A stretch of 64,000 bases of DNA from Pseudomonas helvetica (GCF_039908645.1 NZ_CP150917.1:3855501-3919500); one strand, 5' to 3'; shown: positions 44,446 to 54,229, counted from the stretch's first letter. The notes: generated by a model not told the origin, from the sequence alone. A program made the numbers and translations.

Positions 44446-45975
44446 TTACGCAGATTCGCCTTGCACGCCAACAGCGGCGACACTCAGGCGATTTCTGCCT
44501 TGCGACTTTGCCAAATACAGCGCACGGTCGGCCAGGTCAATCAGCGACGTTTCATCATGCTCGCTATCGTAGGCGGTAAAAGTCGCCAGCCCGAGGCTGG
44601 CGGTCACGCTACCGAAAGGGCTCGACAGGTGTTCAAGTCGCGCCTGTGCAATGCCGAGGAGAATGGCCTCGGCAACCGAGCGGGCACCCGACTCGTCTGT
44701 GTTGGGCATCACCACAGCGATTTCTTCACCGCCGTAGCGGGCGGTCATGTCAGCTGGACGGCGCACGCACTGCTTGATCGACTGGCTGATGATGCGCAGG
44801 CATTCATCTCCGGCGAGATGCCCATAGTGATCGTTGTAACGCTTGAAAAAATCCACATCGATCAGGATCAGCGACAAAGGACTTCGCTGGCGCTTGGCGC
44901 GCTTGAATTCGATATCCAGAAACTGATCGAAATGCCGGCGATTGGCAAGACCGGTCAGCTTGTCTTCGCTGGCGAGAACTTCCAGCGTCTGGTTAAGCTC
45001 GATCAGCGTAGTCTGGGTGGTTCGCAGGTCTGCCTCTGCCCGAATACGATGACTGATATCGGCAATCAATCTGCGCCCAAGCGTAATCAGGAGTCCCAGC
45101 AACACCATCACCACCGCAACCGATTGCCTGGTCTGGCTCCACCACGCTTGCATGGCTTCGTCCTGGCCCACCGCGACCGTCGTCACGAGGGGATACTGAT
45201 CGCTTCTGGTGAACGCGTAGATTCGATGGATGCCATCGACGTTTGAAACAAAGTCCACGGTACCCGACGACATCTTGCGCAGGTACTCGGAAAATATCGG
45301 TGCACGAGACAGATCACGCCCGATGTCCTGCTCCTGGAAGGGATACCGCACCAGAAGACGCCCTTCGGATGAGGTCAGGCTGATCGCGCCATACTGCCCA
45401 ACGGACATGGTTCGATAGAGCTTGAGGAAGTGCTCGAGACTCAAGGTGGCGGCGATCACCCCGGCAAAACTTCCATCCGGATGATCGATTCGTCGACTGA
45501 CCGAAATCACCCAGACGCCAGTGGCACGACTGAGAATCGCCGGACCGATGAAGATGCCGCGGTCCGAATTGTCGCGGTGATGCTTGAAGAATGCTCGATC
45601 AGCGTGGCTGCTGTTGGGTGAGACATGCTTGTTGGTCGAGAATATCCAGTTACCCTGAGCGTCATACAGCGCCACGCTGTTCAATTGCTTCAGTGCACCC
45701 TTCTCCTGAGCGACCAGTACTTTCAGGCGTTCGAGCTGCTGCGGGCCGGTGCCGTCTTTCTCGATCCTGTCCGTCAGCCCCAGCAATACCACTTCACTTT
45801 GCTTGAACGTGCCCTCGGTGTACGTGTTGAGTGCCTTGGTCAAATTCAACGTATCGGTTTCAATGTCACTCAGGGTGTTCTCACGGGCTGTCCAGATCTG
45901 CCAGGCAGTCAGCACCACCACGGATACACACACCAGAGAGGTCAGCAAAGTGGCAAGTCGAAGGTCGCGTTTCAA
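44446..45975 (-). CDS. membrane diguanylate cyclase with Cache sensor domain
   Basis: A 509-residue inner-membrane protein that should make cyclic di-GMP. Transmembrane helix 1 is at about 7-27. A periplasmic dCache-type domain spans about 40-275 (SVALYDAQGNWIFSTNK, SRATGVWVISVSRRID). Helix 2 is at about 284-304. A GGDEF domain (about 335-500) has active-site GGEEI at 415-419 and an inhibitory RxxD site (RPAD) at 406-409. Cache domains bind small molecules such as amino acids. It is separate from the other cyclase at 820. Confidence 0.94.
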   Translation of the reverse strand: MKRDLRLATLLTSLVCVSVVVLTAWQIWTARENTLSDIETDTLNLTKALNTYTEGTFKQSEVVLLGLTDRIEKDGTGPQQLERLKVLVAQEKGALKQLNSVALYDAQGNWIFSTNKHVSPNSSHADRAFFKHHRDNSDRGIFIGPAILSRATGVWVISVSRRIDHPDGSFAGVIAATLSLEHFLKLYRTMSVGQYGAISLTSSEGRLLVRYPFQEQDIGRDLSRAPIFSEYLRKMSSGTVDFVSNVDGIHRIYAFTRSDQYPLVTTVAVGQDEAMQAWWSQTRQSVAVVMVLLGLLITLGRRLIADISHRIRAEADLRTTQTTLIELNQTLEVLASEDKLTGLANRRHFDQFLDIEFKRAKRQRSPLSLILIDVDFFKRYNDHYGHLAGDECLRIISQSIKQCVRRPADMTARYGGEEIAVVMPNTDESGARSVAEAILLGIAQARLEHLSSPFGSVTASLGLATFTAYDSEHDETSLIDLADRALYLAKSQGRNRLSVAAVGVQGESA

Positions 45976-46133
45976 GTGAGTACCCAGGCGGTTGAGCGCG
46001 CATTGATCAAAAGCCCGCGCAGTATAAACGCCTTCGAACGGTACAAATGACTGAAATGAAAGCTATTGGCCATCTTTCTTCCACGCCAGAGCCTGCTTGC
46101 GTTGCTTCGAAACGGTGAGAGAGTCGCCATTCA

Positions 46134-46158
46134 GCGGAGCCCTGAAACAGGGCTCCGC
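46134..46158. terminator. hairpin terminator downstream of AraC-GyrI gene
   Basis: GCGGAGCCCTG (46134-46144) pairs with CAGGGCTCCGC (46148-46158) with a 3-base loop, about 60 bases past the stop of the minus-strand AraC gene. It has no clear T-tract. Confidence 0.6.
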
Positions 46159-46215
46159 CGCTCACTCAATAGCCCAGCGACAGCACCGGGTCGAAAGCAA
46201 CGTGCGCCACAACCG

Positions 46216-47085
46216 CTATTGCAACGGAATATAAATATCGGTCTGCCACTGATCGTGCGGTGTCTCGGGATAGACGCTCAGGTAATCGAAGTACAGCGGA
46301 TGGTCACGAAGCTCCTCACCGCTGGCAGGCAGCCAGTCGCGGTAGATCGGATAGATCGTTTCGCCGATATGATCCGTCGAGCCCACGTGTCGCACCACCA
46401 CGCAGCGGCCGCCAGGAATGACGAGTTCGCGCACGCCAAACTCATTCGGCGCCACTGCCTCGTGAATCTCGCCGCACATGGCGAAGCGGAATTCTTCCGG
46501 CGGTGTCGTATCGGGGTTGCCATAGGGAATGCCAAAGGTGCGACTCGATGCCACCGGCGACTGTCCGCTCTGCGTACGCCACTCGATGAACTTGCGCACG
46601 CTCTCATCGATGAGCCCGGTTGGCCCGCAGTGCTCAAGCGCTGCGACCCTGACTTCGGAAAACTCCACGATTCGTACCTGCATGATGATGCTCCTGGAAA
46701 AATGAGGAATTGCAAACACCGCACCCCAGACCTGCCAGTTCGGTTGCTTCCTGAATGCACTCGGCGTCATACCGAACGCCCGCCTGAACGCCCTGGAGAA
46801 TGCCTCGGGACTTTCAAAGCCGGCACCGAGTGCGGCGTCCAGCACCGAATGATCCGCAAGGGAGGCCAGGCAATGCGCCGCGCGTCGTAGCCGCATCAGT
46901 TGCACATAACGTGAGACCGGTACGCCCACGAACGCGGTGAATTGCCGATGGAAGTGAAATTCCGAAAAGTTCGCCACACGGCTCAATGTCTTCACCGAAA
47001 GGACACCTTCGAGGTTGGCGTCAATGTAGGCGAGTACGGCGTTGAAGCGTTTCGCGTAGGCGGCGTTGGTCGGCATGTCAGACAC
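46216..47085 (-). CDS. AraC family regulator with GyrI-like effector domain
   Basis: A 289-residue regulator. The N-terminal AraC double helix-turn-helix (about 8-110) includes LSRVANFSEFHFHRQFTAFV and GFESPEAFSRAFRRAFGMTP. The C-terminal GyrI-like/AraC effector-binding domain (about 125-289) contains VRIVEFSEVRVAALEHCGP and FRFAMCGEI. This architecture is that of Rob/SoxS-like multidrug sensors (for example BmrR-type ligand domains). Target genes are not evident next to it. Confidence 0.92.
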   Translation of the reverse strand: MSDMPTNAAYAKRFNAVLAYIDANLEGVLSVKTLSRVANFSEFHFHRQFTAFVGVPVSRYVQLMRLRRAAHCLASLADHSVLDAALGAGFESPEAFSRAFRRAFGMTPSAFRKQPNWQVWGAVFAIPHFSRSIIMQVRIVEFSEVRVAALEHCGPTGLIDESVRKFIEWRTQSGQSPVASSRTFGIPYGNPDTTPPEEFRFAMCGEIHEAVAPNEFGVRELVIPGGRCVVVRHVGSTDHIGETIYPIYRDWLPASGEELRDHPLYFDYLSVYPETPHDQWQTDIYIPLQ

Positions 47086-47138
47086 TGGATAAAGGCTCCG
47101 GGAAGTACGGTAGGCACAGGATCGACCATGCCGGCATG

Positions 47139-47373
47139 AACGCGCCTAGCCGCGTTTGCTCAAAGCGCTTGTGGCCAGGAGCTGGCAACGCTGGCGGTGA
47201 AGCATCTGATCCAGCAGGCGCAGCTGCATTGGAACCTTAAACAATTGGTTGCCAACGTATACGCAGGCAATATCGGCTCGGCAAAAGTACTGAAACGGTG
47301 TGGCTTCTCGATCGAACATGCTTCTCGGCAAGAAGGGACAGAGCACGAATATCGATTTGGCCTTTCGATTTAG
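47139..47373 (+). pseudogene. GNAT acetyltransferase C-terminal fragment
   Basis: The plus strand from just after a stop at 47136 to TAG 47371-47373 reads a RimJ/RimL-like C-terminus: LAVKHLIQQAQ, LVANVYAGNIGSAKVLKRCG, EHEYRFGLSI. There is no start codon or N-terminal half, so this is a decayed gene. Confidence 0.7.
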
Positions 47374-47429
47374 ATCACTGAATGATTGGCCAACACTTGT
47401 AGAACGGGCGCCTTCAAGGCTGATGCAAG

Positions 47430-47687
47430 TCAGTCAAGAGACCGCGCAGGCAACACATGACCCGTAGCAGCCGGTGCAAGTTCGGGAAACTCAACCAGCA
47501 GTGCCTTGTTACCCCTGGCGATGTGCTCCGTCACCGCTTGGGCGATGTTTTGACGTACCACTCCGGCCGAGACGTAATACATGGCCCAGGCTTGTTCGGG
47601 CGTGCAATGGGCGATCTGTTCCTCAATTTCCTTGTAGGCTTTGTATTCGTCCGACTCCACGTAGCATTGGCAATCACCTTGACGCAT
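47430..47687 (-). CDS. hypothetical small protein
   Basis: An 85-residue protein starting MRQGDCQCYVESDEYKAYKE, chosen because AAGGAG lies at the correct distance upstream. It is mostly helical, with a CxC near the N-terminus and no membrane segment. A near-palindrome (CCTTTAGTCAGTCGACTGATAAAGG, 47722-47746) lies just upstream and could be an operator. Family not recognised. Confidence 0.6.
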   Translation of the reverse strand: MRQGDCQCYVESDEYKAYKEIEEQIAHCTPEQAWAMYYVSAGVVRQNIAQAVTEHIARGNKALLVEFPELAPAATGHVLPARSLD

Positions 47688-47845
47688 GACTTTTCTCCTT
47701 CCCTTGAACTGCTGTGACAACCCTTTAGTCAGTCGACTGATAAAGGCAGCCCCTGCTCCCTACGTGATGACCCGCATTTTAAATAAACGCTGACTATCGC
47801 CGGAAGCAGAAGCAACTCTTCAGTAAAGACAACACCCCAGCCAGA

Positions 47846-48949
47846 TCAAATGCCAGTCTTCACTTTGCTCCAAACTCGGGTGCGGACACGCTCCAACTTC
47901 AATGGCAGCGGTTCAAGTGGAATAAGTGTAGCAATCGTCTTTTGATCCGGGTAAACCCAAGGATTGTCTGCCAGCTTCCGCTCGACAAACTCAGTGGCAT
48001 CTTTATTAGCGTTAGGGTACAGCGTGTGGTTTGAGGTCTTGGCAATAACTTCTGGTCGCAACATATAATTAATAAACGCCAACCCTTCCTTCGGGTGAGG
48101 TGCGTTTTTTAGCAGAACCAGATTTTCCGACCACACCAGCGCGCCCTCGCGAGGAAGGCTGTAGGCAATCTTGCGTCCAGTGTTGGACTTCTCGTTTATG
48201 GCCCGCGCAGCAAGGGCGCCATTAGCCCATCCCACCACCGCACAAATATTGCCATCCGCCAGGTCAGCGTCGATTCTGGATGAGTCGAAATAGAGGACGT
48301 AGGGGCGGATTTTTAACAGCAGGGCTTGTGCTTTCTGGTAATCATCCGGGTTCCTGCTGTTGCTGGGGAGCCCAAGGTAATGCAAAGCAATCGAAACGAT
48401 CTCACTGGGAGAGTCGAGCATTGCCACACCACACGACTGGAGTTTGCTGATGTTTTCTTCTTTGAAGATCAGATCCCAGCTATTCACCGGAGCATCATCA
48501 CCCAATGCCGCTTTGACTTTATCAACGTCATAGCCAATGCCGGTAGTGCCCCATAAATAGGGCACGGCGTAGCGATTACCAGGATCATTGACCGCGACCT
48601 GGGACAAGATCTCAGGATCGATATGTGACAAATTGCTCAGTTGATTACGATCCAAGGGCTGAAGGACTCCCGCCTGGATCAGGCTTGGCAACACATCGGA
48701 GGTAGCCACAACCACGTCATACCCCGTGCGCCCAGCCATTACCTTACTCTGCATGATTTCGGCACTGTCGAACGCATCCATCTGCATTCTGGTACCGGTT
48801 TCCTGCTCAAACTCCTTTGGGGTCTCCGGTGCGATAAGCCCAAACCAGTTATACAGATACATCCCAGGCTCTACAGCCGCCACTGATGTGCTGATCCCTA
48901 CACAGAGAAGCGAGGCTGAAAAAATGCTTCGCAAAGGTGATTTTCTCAT
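47846..48949 (-). CDS. polyamine-type ABC transporter substrate-binding protein (PotF/SpuD-like)
   Basis: A roughly 367-residue periplasmic protein with a signal peptide (MRKSPLRSIFSASLLCVGIS, cleavage near VAAVE). The fold matches the spermidine/putrescine binding family: YLYNWFGLIAPETPKEFEQE, TGYDVVVATSDVLPSLIQAG, PYLWGTTGIGYDVDKV, YVLYFDSSRIDADLADG, and the ending ...LERVRTRVWSKVKTG. No ABC permease or ATPase genes adjoin it, so it is an orphan receptor. A broken LuxR-type regulator is encoded divergently on its other side. Confidence 0.88.
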   Translation of the reverse strand: MRKSPLRSIFSASLLCVGISTSVAAVEPGMYLYNWFGLIAPETPKEFEQETGTRMQMDAFDSAEIMQSKVMAGRTGYDVVVATSDVLPSLIQAGVLQPLDRNQLSNLSHIDPEILSQVAVNDPGNRYAVPYLWGTTGIGYDVDKVKAALGDDAPVNSWDLIFKEENISKLQSCGVAMLDSPSEIVSIALHYLGLPSNSRNPDDYQKAQALLLKIRPYVLYFDSSRIDADLADGNICAVVGWANGALAARAINEKSNTGRKIAYSLPREGALVWSENLVLLKNAPHPKEGLAFINYMLRPEVIAKTSNHTLYPNANKDATEFVERKLADNPWVYPDQKTIATLIPLEPLPLKLERVRTRVWSKVKTGI

Positions 48950-49143
48950 GCAACTATCCTTGTCAAGACGATGTGCCCTCATGGCCATTCCAAGCCCTGA
49001 ATAGTGAATATACCGGGCACTAGCGAATAGTAAATACCTACGAATACTTACCCCTGACCGACGAATCCCTAACCCTAAAGGGGTAGAAAGTGCCACTCGA
49101 CCTTCACAGCCTGGCCTGGCACCGATCGATTGGAACGCTGATC

Positions 49144-49460
49144 ATGCAGTTGAACCGTCCAGAGTTCTGGAGATCGCTTATTCGCACATTAAATGAATAC
49201 GTGCAAATCGATAACTATGCATTTCCGCTGGCAGCAACATCCACTTCAATCAAGAACAAATAACACCACGCGAAAATGACGCACTCAAATTGCTACTGGG
49301 TGGCTTCTCCAACAAAGAGATAGCCGGAAAACTTTCCCTGTCGACAGAGACGATAAAAGTTCACCGCCGCAATATTTACGCCAAATTAAACATCAAATCA
49401 CAATCCGAACTATTTTCGCGTTTCTTTATGCCAAAACAGGATACCTCCCCTATAAATTGA
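49144..49460 (+). pseudogene. LuxR-family regulator, internally deleted
   Basis: The N-terminal part (MQLNRPEFWRSLIRTLNEYV..., ending IDNYAF) and the C-terminal LuxR helix-turn-helix (ITPRENDALKLLLGGFSNKE, LSLSTETIKVHRRNIYAKL) are both recognisable. They are in different frames and joined after about 30 N-terminal codons, with the sensor region missing. A normal protein of this class is about 260 residues. It is divergent from the polyamine binding protein gene, an arrangement I associate with intact copies elsewhere. Confidence 0.75.
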
Positions 49461-49546
49461 AGTGAGCGACTCGAAGCTGGACATCGGGCAGAAGGAAACC
49501 TTCGCCCGGTGCTTACTCGGCAGGTTTTCGACAACGAAGCCGAAGA

Positions 49547-49591
49547 CAGCACATCCGGGTTGCCGTATTCATGCACACGTATGGCTTTCAT
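49547..49591 (-). pseudogene. quinone oxidoreductase N-terminal fragment
   Basis: MKAIRVHEYGNPDVL, preceded by a good GAGGATTC site, is the typical start of an NADPH:quinone reductase (MDR family), but the frame loses similarity after about 15 codons. It lies after the DoxX gene on the same strand, where such reductases commonly sit. Confidence 0.65.
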
Positions 49592-49666
49592 GGTGAATCC
49601 TCGGAGTATTTCGAAAGATGAACCTGAGAGGCGCCGCACGCGTTCATCCACTGCGGCGCCATTGGC

Positions 49667-50107
49667 TCAGTGACGACGGGCGTCGAGGCTGAAGCGACCG
49701 GCGCCGAATGCGACGACCTGCAACAGGCCACCCGCCATGGCGATGTTCTTGAAGAAGTGGATGAACTGGTTCTGGTCGCCCAGGCTGTTATGGAATGCCA
49801 GCGCGGTGATCACGCTGAACAGCGTAAGCACCAGCGCCACGGCACGGGTGCGGTAGCCAGCGATCAGCGCAATACCGCCACCGATCTCGATGATGATGGC
49901 CAACGCCAGAGCGAGTTGCGGGAATGGCAAACCCACCGAACCGATGTAGCCGATCATCATCGCCGGGGCGCTCAGCTTGGAGATGCCCGAGAGGATGAAG
50001 ATGGCGCTGAGGAACACACGGCCGACCAGCGCCGCCGTGGCGGTGGTAGCGACAGCACTGGACAGCTCATGGGTATCTTTGGAGGTAGTCGCTGCAGATT
50101 GGGACAT
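49667..50107 (-). CDS. DoxX family membrane protein
   Basis: A 146-residue protein with four predicted transmembrane helices after a polar N-terminal 25 residues. The DoxX signature FLSAIFILSGISKLSAPAMM (about 32-51) is clear, followed by LALALAIIIEIGGGIALI. The start MSQSAATTSK is chosen over an upstream extension. DoxX proteins are linked to quinol-, sulfur- or redox-stress functions. It is divergent from a LysR gene at 50230 and is followed by a broken quinone reductase gene. Confidence 0.9.
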   Translation of the reverse strand: MSQSAATTSKDTHELSSAVATTATAALVGRVFLSAIFILSGISKLSAPAMMIGYIGSVGLPFPQLALALAIIIEIGGGIALIAGYRTRAVALVLTLFSVITALAFHNSLGDQNQFIHFFKNIAMAGGLLQVVAFGAGRFSLDARRH

Positions 50108-50229
50108 GGTCGTTCTTCCATCAAGTTGGGCGCATCCACCATTGGAGCACCGCGTTGAAGAAAGTCTGCCACCCACTCTACAATCGCAATAGCCGACTAA
50201 TTTCGACGATTACGTTCGAGTAAATAGAA

Positions 50230-51153
50230 ATGATCTCAGACCCAGGCACTCCCACTCTCGATCAACTGCGTGTGTTCCTGACGGTTGTCGAGGTCGGCAG
50301 TTTTGCGGCTGCCGCACGAAAACTGCACCGAGCCACTTCAGTCATCAGCTACTCGATCGCCAATCTTGAGATGCAACTCGGCGTGTCGCTGTTTGACCGC
50401 CATACGACGCGCAAACCCCAGCTCACCGATGCCGGCCGCACCGTGCTGGCCGAAGCCAGAACCATCGCCAATGGCATTCATGGGTTACGCGCCAAAGTAA
50501 AAGGCCTGCTTCAGGGGCTCGAAGCTGAAGTTCATGTGGTACTGGATGTGATGCTTCCCGCTGAGCGCGTGGTGGACGCACTCAAATCATTTCGAGAGGA
50601 ATTTCCTACGGTTGCACTCCACTTGCATATGGAGGCGCTCGGCGCAGTCACTCAACTGGTGATCAACGGCGGCGCGTCCGTCGGCGTCAGTGGCCCGATG
50701 AATGAGGGGATTGATGGTATCGAAAGAATTGCAGTCGGCAGTGTCGAGCTGATTCCGGTGGCAGCCCCCAATCATCCACTGGCTTCAAGCGATTCGAATA
50801 TTCCAGGTGCTGGACGTGAGTTCATCCAGCTTGTGCTGTCCGACCGTTCACTCCTGACAAAAGACAAGGACTTCGCAGTCCTCAGTACCCGCACCTGGAG
50901 ATTGGCCGACCTGGGGGCTAAACACATGTTGCTGCGTGAAGGCATTGGCTGGGGGAACATGCCGATCACGATGGTCCGGGAAGATCTGGATACTGGCCGA
51001 CTCGTCCACCTGAAAATGCCGGAATACAAAAGCGGGATGTACACCTTCGACGCCATCTATCGCACGGACCTGCCGCCAGGACCCGCCGCAAGGTGGTTGA
51101 TTGATCGGTTCATTCAACAAAGCTCAGCGGGCGATGCGCCCGATCTTCGATAG
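50230..51153 (+). CDS. LysR family transcriptional regulator
   Basis: A 307-residue regulator. Helix-turn-helix: TLDQLRVFLTVVEVGSFAAA, LHRATSVISYSIANLE, FDRHTTRKPQLTDAGR. The effector domain covers about 90-300. It is divergent from the DoxX gene with about 120 bases between the starts, so it most likely controls DoxX and, formerly, the quinone reductase. Confidence 0.92.
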   Translation: MISDPGTPTLDQLRVFLTVVEVGSFAAAARKLHRATSVISYSIANLEMQLGVSLFDRHTTRKPQLTDAGRTVLAEARTIANGIHGLRAKVKGLLQGLEAEVHVVLDVMLPAERVVDALKSFREEFPTVALHLHMEALGAVTQLVINGGASVGVSGPMNEGIDGIERIAVGSVELIPVAAPNHPLASSDSNIPGAGREFIQLVLSDRSLLTKDKDFAVLSTRTWRLADLGAKHMLLREGIGWGNMPITMVREDLDTGRLVHLKMPEYKSGMYTFDAIYRTDLPPGPAARWLIDRFIQQSSAGDAPDLR

Positions 51154-51170
51154 CCCCGGGATAATCTGCA

Positions 51171-51485
51171 TCACTGGGGTTTCAGGCCATCGCGCCAGGC
51201 GATAGCTTCGAGTTCGACCCGGACCGCGTCCTCGACGGCAACCACCGGGCGCGCCTGGAATTCAAACGCAGGAAACGTCGAGCAAACCTTGTGAACCGCC
51301 AGCGGATCGTCGCACTCCACCAGCATGTGTCCGCCCCACTCGCCCACGCGCACGACAAACACCTCGATCTTGAAATTGTCCGGGGCTTTCCATTGACCGA
51401 ACACCTCCAGGATCCGTTTCTGCGCACTCTCGTACTCCGCAGGCGAACCTTGTGGCCGTTCAAACCAGCTGATCATGTACTTCAT
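51171..51485 (-). CDS. DUF3303 domain-containing protein
   Basis: A 104-residue soluble protein matching DUF3303: it starts MKYMISWFERPQGSPAEYES and has the ferredoxin-like pattern VFVVRVGEWGGHMLVECDDP in the middle. Of three near ATGs the one at 51485 is six bases from GAGGAGG. Function unknown. It ends 17 bases from the LysR stop, convergent. Confidence 0.85.
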   Translation of the reverse strand: MKYMISWFERPQGSPAEYESAQKRILEVFGQWKAPDNFKIEVFVVRVGEWGGHMLVECDDPLAVHKVCSTFPAFEFQARPVVAVEDAVRVELEAIAWRDGLKPQ

Positions 51486-51670
51486 CGCCATCCTCCTCTG
51501 GAGAGGTAAGGATAGTTCTCGATGCAACTTCTCGCTTCAATCGCCTCAAGTAACCCGCCCTTGCATTACAACTTTGTCATTGTGCTGTTGGTCGGCTGTT
51601 GGAGTTGCCTTGTTACCGTGAACTCACTGCCAAACAACAGGCAGCTCACTTCAGACAAGGAGATACTGCC

Positions 51671-51925
51671 ATGAAACTGTTAACGCTCGGACTCGCCACC
51701 CTCCTCGCCACCGGCTCAGCCTTCGCCGGTACCAACGACACTTCGGCGGTGATCCACGACAGGACCGGTTTCTTCGTCCACCTGGACGTTGCGAAAGTCC
51801 TGTCTATGACTGAAATTCCGGACCAATGTGACGTCACTCCAGCCCGTCTCGATTACCTGGATCATCAGGGTCAGGAACATGTGCTGGACTATTCGGTTCA
51901 AGGACGTTGCACCAACGGAAACTGA
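51671..51925 (+). CDS. DUF2790 (PtrA-like) exported small protein
   Basis: An 84-residue protein with a signal peptide (MKLLTLGLATLLATGSAFAG). The rest is a compact DUF2790 domain with a conserved Cys pair (DQCDVTP and GRCTNGN). PtrA of Pseudomonas aeruginosa is a DUF2790 protein encoded beside copRS and induced by copper, and here too the CopRS genes follow on the same strand. A periplasmic copper-tolerance role is thus inferred. Confidence 0.82.
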   Translation: MKLLTLGLATLLATGSAFAGTNDTSAVIHDRTGFFVHLDVAKVLSMTEIPDQCDVTPARLDYLDHQGQEHVLDYSVQGRCTNGN

Positions 51926-52068
51926 TGGAATGCGGTATACACATGACTGTCCGGGAGCAGGCAATACGCAACAAAACCTGATGATTGGGCTAAAATTGCG
52001 CGACCTGCTCTCGGCGTTCAGGCCCGTTCTTTTGGGTTGAAGGCCGACACCGAACCAAGGTCATTCTC

Positions 52069-52740
52069 ATGAACATCCTTGTCGTGGAAGACGAGCCCAA
52101 GGCGGGCAATTACTTACTCAATGGCCTGCAGGAGCAGGGATACTCCGTCAGCCTGGCCCGCGATGGCGTAGAGGGTTTATACCTGGCCCTGGAAACGCCT
52201 TTCGACGTCATCGTGCTGGATGTGATGATGCCGAAAATGGACGGTTGGGAAGTACTGCGCCGCCTGCGCAAGGACGCCGATACGCCGGTACTGTTCCTGA
52301 CCGCGCGCGATGACATCGCCGACCGAATCAAAGGCCTGGAGCTGGGAGCCGACGACTACCTGATCAAACCCTTTTCTTTCGCCGAACTGGTCGCACGCCT
52401 GCGCACCTTGACCCGTCGGGGTCCAACCCGGGAAGAAGAGCAACTGCAGATCGCCGACCTGCAGATTGATGTCATCAAACGCCGCGTCACCCGCGCCGGC
52501 GTGCGAGTGACGCTGACAAACAAAGAGTTTGCCTTGTTGCACCTGTTCGCCACGCATCAGGATCAGGTGCTGTCGCGTTCACTGATCGCCTCCCGGGTCT
52601 GGGACATGAACTTTGACAGCGACACCAACGTGGTCGACGTGGCGGTGCGACGCCTGCGCCTGAAAATCGACGACCCTTTCCAGCTGAAGCTGATCCACAG
52701 TGTGCGGGGCATTGGCTACCGCTTCGATACGCAACCATGA
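52069..52740 (+). CDS. copR: heavy-metal (copper) response regulator, OmpR family
   Basis: A 223-residue two-component regulator. The receiver (1-118) has the acidic pocket E7/D8, phospho-acceptor D51 (IVLDVMMPK), T/S and K (LIKPFSFAELVARL). The OmpR-type winged helix (about 128-220) includes LSRSLIASRVWDMNF. Sequence and neighbours put it in the CopR/CusR/IrlR heavy-metal group. Its stop overlaps the kinase start by 4 bases, and a DUF2790 gene lies upstream. It probably activates copper-resistance genes. Confidence 0.92.
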   Translation: MNILVVEDEPKAGNYLLNGLQEQGYSVSLARDGVEGLYLALETPFDVIVLDVMMPKMDGWEVLRRLRKDADTPVLFLTARDDIADRIKGLELGADDYLIKPFSFAELVARLRTLTRRGPTREEEQLQIADLQIDVIKRRVTRAGVRVTLTNKEFALLHLFATHQDQVLSRSLIASRVWDMNFDSDTNVVDVAVRRLRLKIDDPFQLKLIHSVRGIGYRFDTQP

Positions 52741-54125
52741 ACCGTCGCCATTACTCCCTCACCCTGCGCCTGGCCGTGGTGTTCGCCTTGCTGGCCTTCG
52801 CCCTGATGGCCACCACCGGCGTCGCACTGTATCGCGATCTTGAGCGCGAACTGATCCGACGCGACGAGTCCACTCTGGTCTACCGCATCGATCAGCTGCG
52901 TACTTTTCTTAATGGCAGCAATACGCTGGAACTGATCAAGACCAAACCTATGCTGTTTCAGAACATGCTGGGCAATCGCGAATACATACTCACGATTGGC
53001 GTTCCAGGGGAAGCCCCGTTACTGCTGGTCAATCCCCGTCATATCGATATTCCCGACCTCACTCCCGTGACCATGGACCATTCCCTGTCGCTGACCGATG
53101 TACAGCATCTACCCGCCGTGAACGGAACGCCCTTCGCGGCCATCTCCGCAAGTATCGACTCGGGCAAGCTGAAACTGACCGTTGGCTGCCTGATGACCGA
53201 ACGAACTGCCGTACTTGCCAGCTATCGTCTCAGCGTTTACATCCTCGCCAGCCTCGCGGCGATCGTCCTGGCGTTGGCTGGATATGCCCTGGTTCACCGC
53301 GGTTTGTTGCCCGTCAGGCGCCTGGCGCAACAAGCCCACGGTATCGGCATCGGCAACCTGACAGAGCGACTCGACAGCCAAGGTGCTCCGAAAGAGTTGC
53401 TGCCGATGATCGACTCCTTCAACACCATGCTTGAGCGACTCGCCAAGGGTTTTGCGCAACTGAGCCAGGTCTCGACCGACATGGCCCACGAACTGCGCAC
53501 ACCCATCAACAACTTGCTGGGCGAAATCCAGGTCGCCATGCATAAGAACCGTAGCGTGGAGCATTACCAGCAGTTGCTCGCCTCCAACGTCGAAGAACTC
53601 GAACGCCTGGCACGCATGCTCGACAACATTCTGTTCCTTGCTCGTACTGATCCCGGTAGCGCTCGTGATCAGCGCCAGGAACTGGGCGCCGCCGACGAGC
53701 TGGAACGCGTAGCCGATTACTTTGAAGGCCTGGCCGCCGACGTCGACATGACCATCCGCGCGGAGGGCGACGGCCTTATCTGGGCCGAGCCCATGCTGCT
53801 ACGCCGCGCCTTGGCAAACCTGTGCGCCAATGCGATCAAATATGGCGCACCTCATTCCGAACTGTTGATCCAGGCCACACCGTCCGAGGACGGCATCAAT
53901 CTGCGCGTGCGCAACTACGGAACCACCATCCCGGCGGAACACCTTCCGAGACTATTCGAGCGTTTCTACCGCGTTGATCCATCACGCGAGCGCTCGGCCC
54001 AGTCCAATGGCCTGGGGCTTTCGATCGTCGCCACGATCATGCAACTGCACAGTGGCCGCTACAGCGTCACCAGTGAGAATGGCGTGACCTGTTTCGATCT
54101 GTTTTTTCCGATACGGGAACAGTGA
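52737..54125 (+). CDS. copS: heavy-metal sensor histidine kinase (CopS/CusS-like)
   Basis: A 462-residue inner-membrane kinase. Transmembrane helices are at about 12-32 and 165-187, with a periplasmic sensor between. A HAMP linker follows ([14 protein letters not shown]...). The phospho-acceptor is in [16 protein letters not shown] (H about 251). ATPase boxes: [10 protein letters not shown] (N box) and [12 protein letters not shown] (G box). Residues around H and N boxes are intact. It overlaps the response regulator gene by 4 bases. Confidence 0.93.
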   Translation: MNRRHYSLTLRLAVVFALLAFALMATTGVALYRDLERELIRRDESTLVYRIDQLRTFLNGSNTLELIKTKPMLFQNMLGNREYILTIGVPGEAPLLLVNPRHIDIPDLTPVTMDHSLSLTDVQHLPAVNGTPFAAISASIDSGKLKLTVGCLMTERTAVLASYRLSVYILASLAAIVLALAGYALVHRGLLPVRRLAQQAHGIGIGNLTERLDSQGAPKELLPMIDSFNTMLERLAKGFAQLSQVSTDMAHELRTPINNLLGEIQVAMHKNRSVEHYQQLLASNVEELERLARMLDNILFLARTDPGSARDQRQELGAADELERVADYFEGLAADVDMTIRAEGDGLIWAEPMLLRRALANLCANAIKYGAPHSELLIQATPSEDGINLRVRNYGTTIPAEHLPRLFERFYRVDPSRERSAQSNGLGLSIVATIMQLHSGRYSVTSENGVTCFDLFFPIREQ

Positions 54126-54229
54126 GAGCCAAAGCACGGGTGGATCAATGGATTGATTGGCAAGCGTCAGATCTCAACAAGTCATGGAGTTATGCCTTCA
54201 TGTCACTGGTCAGGCATTCGCCTGAACAT

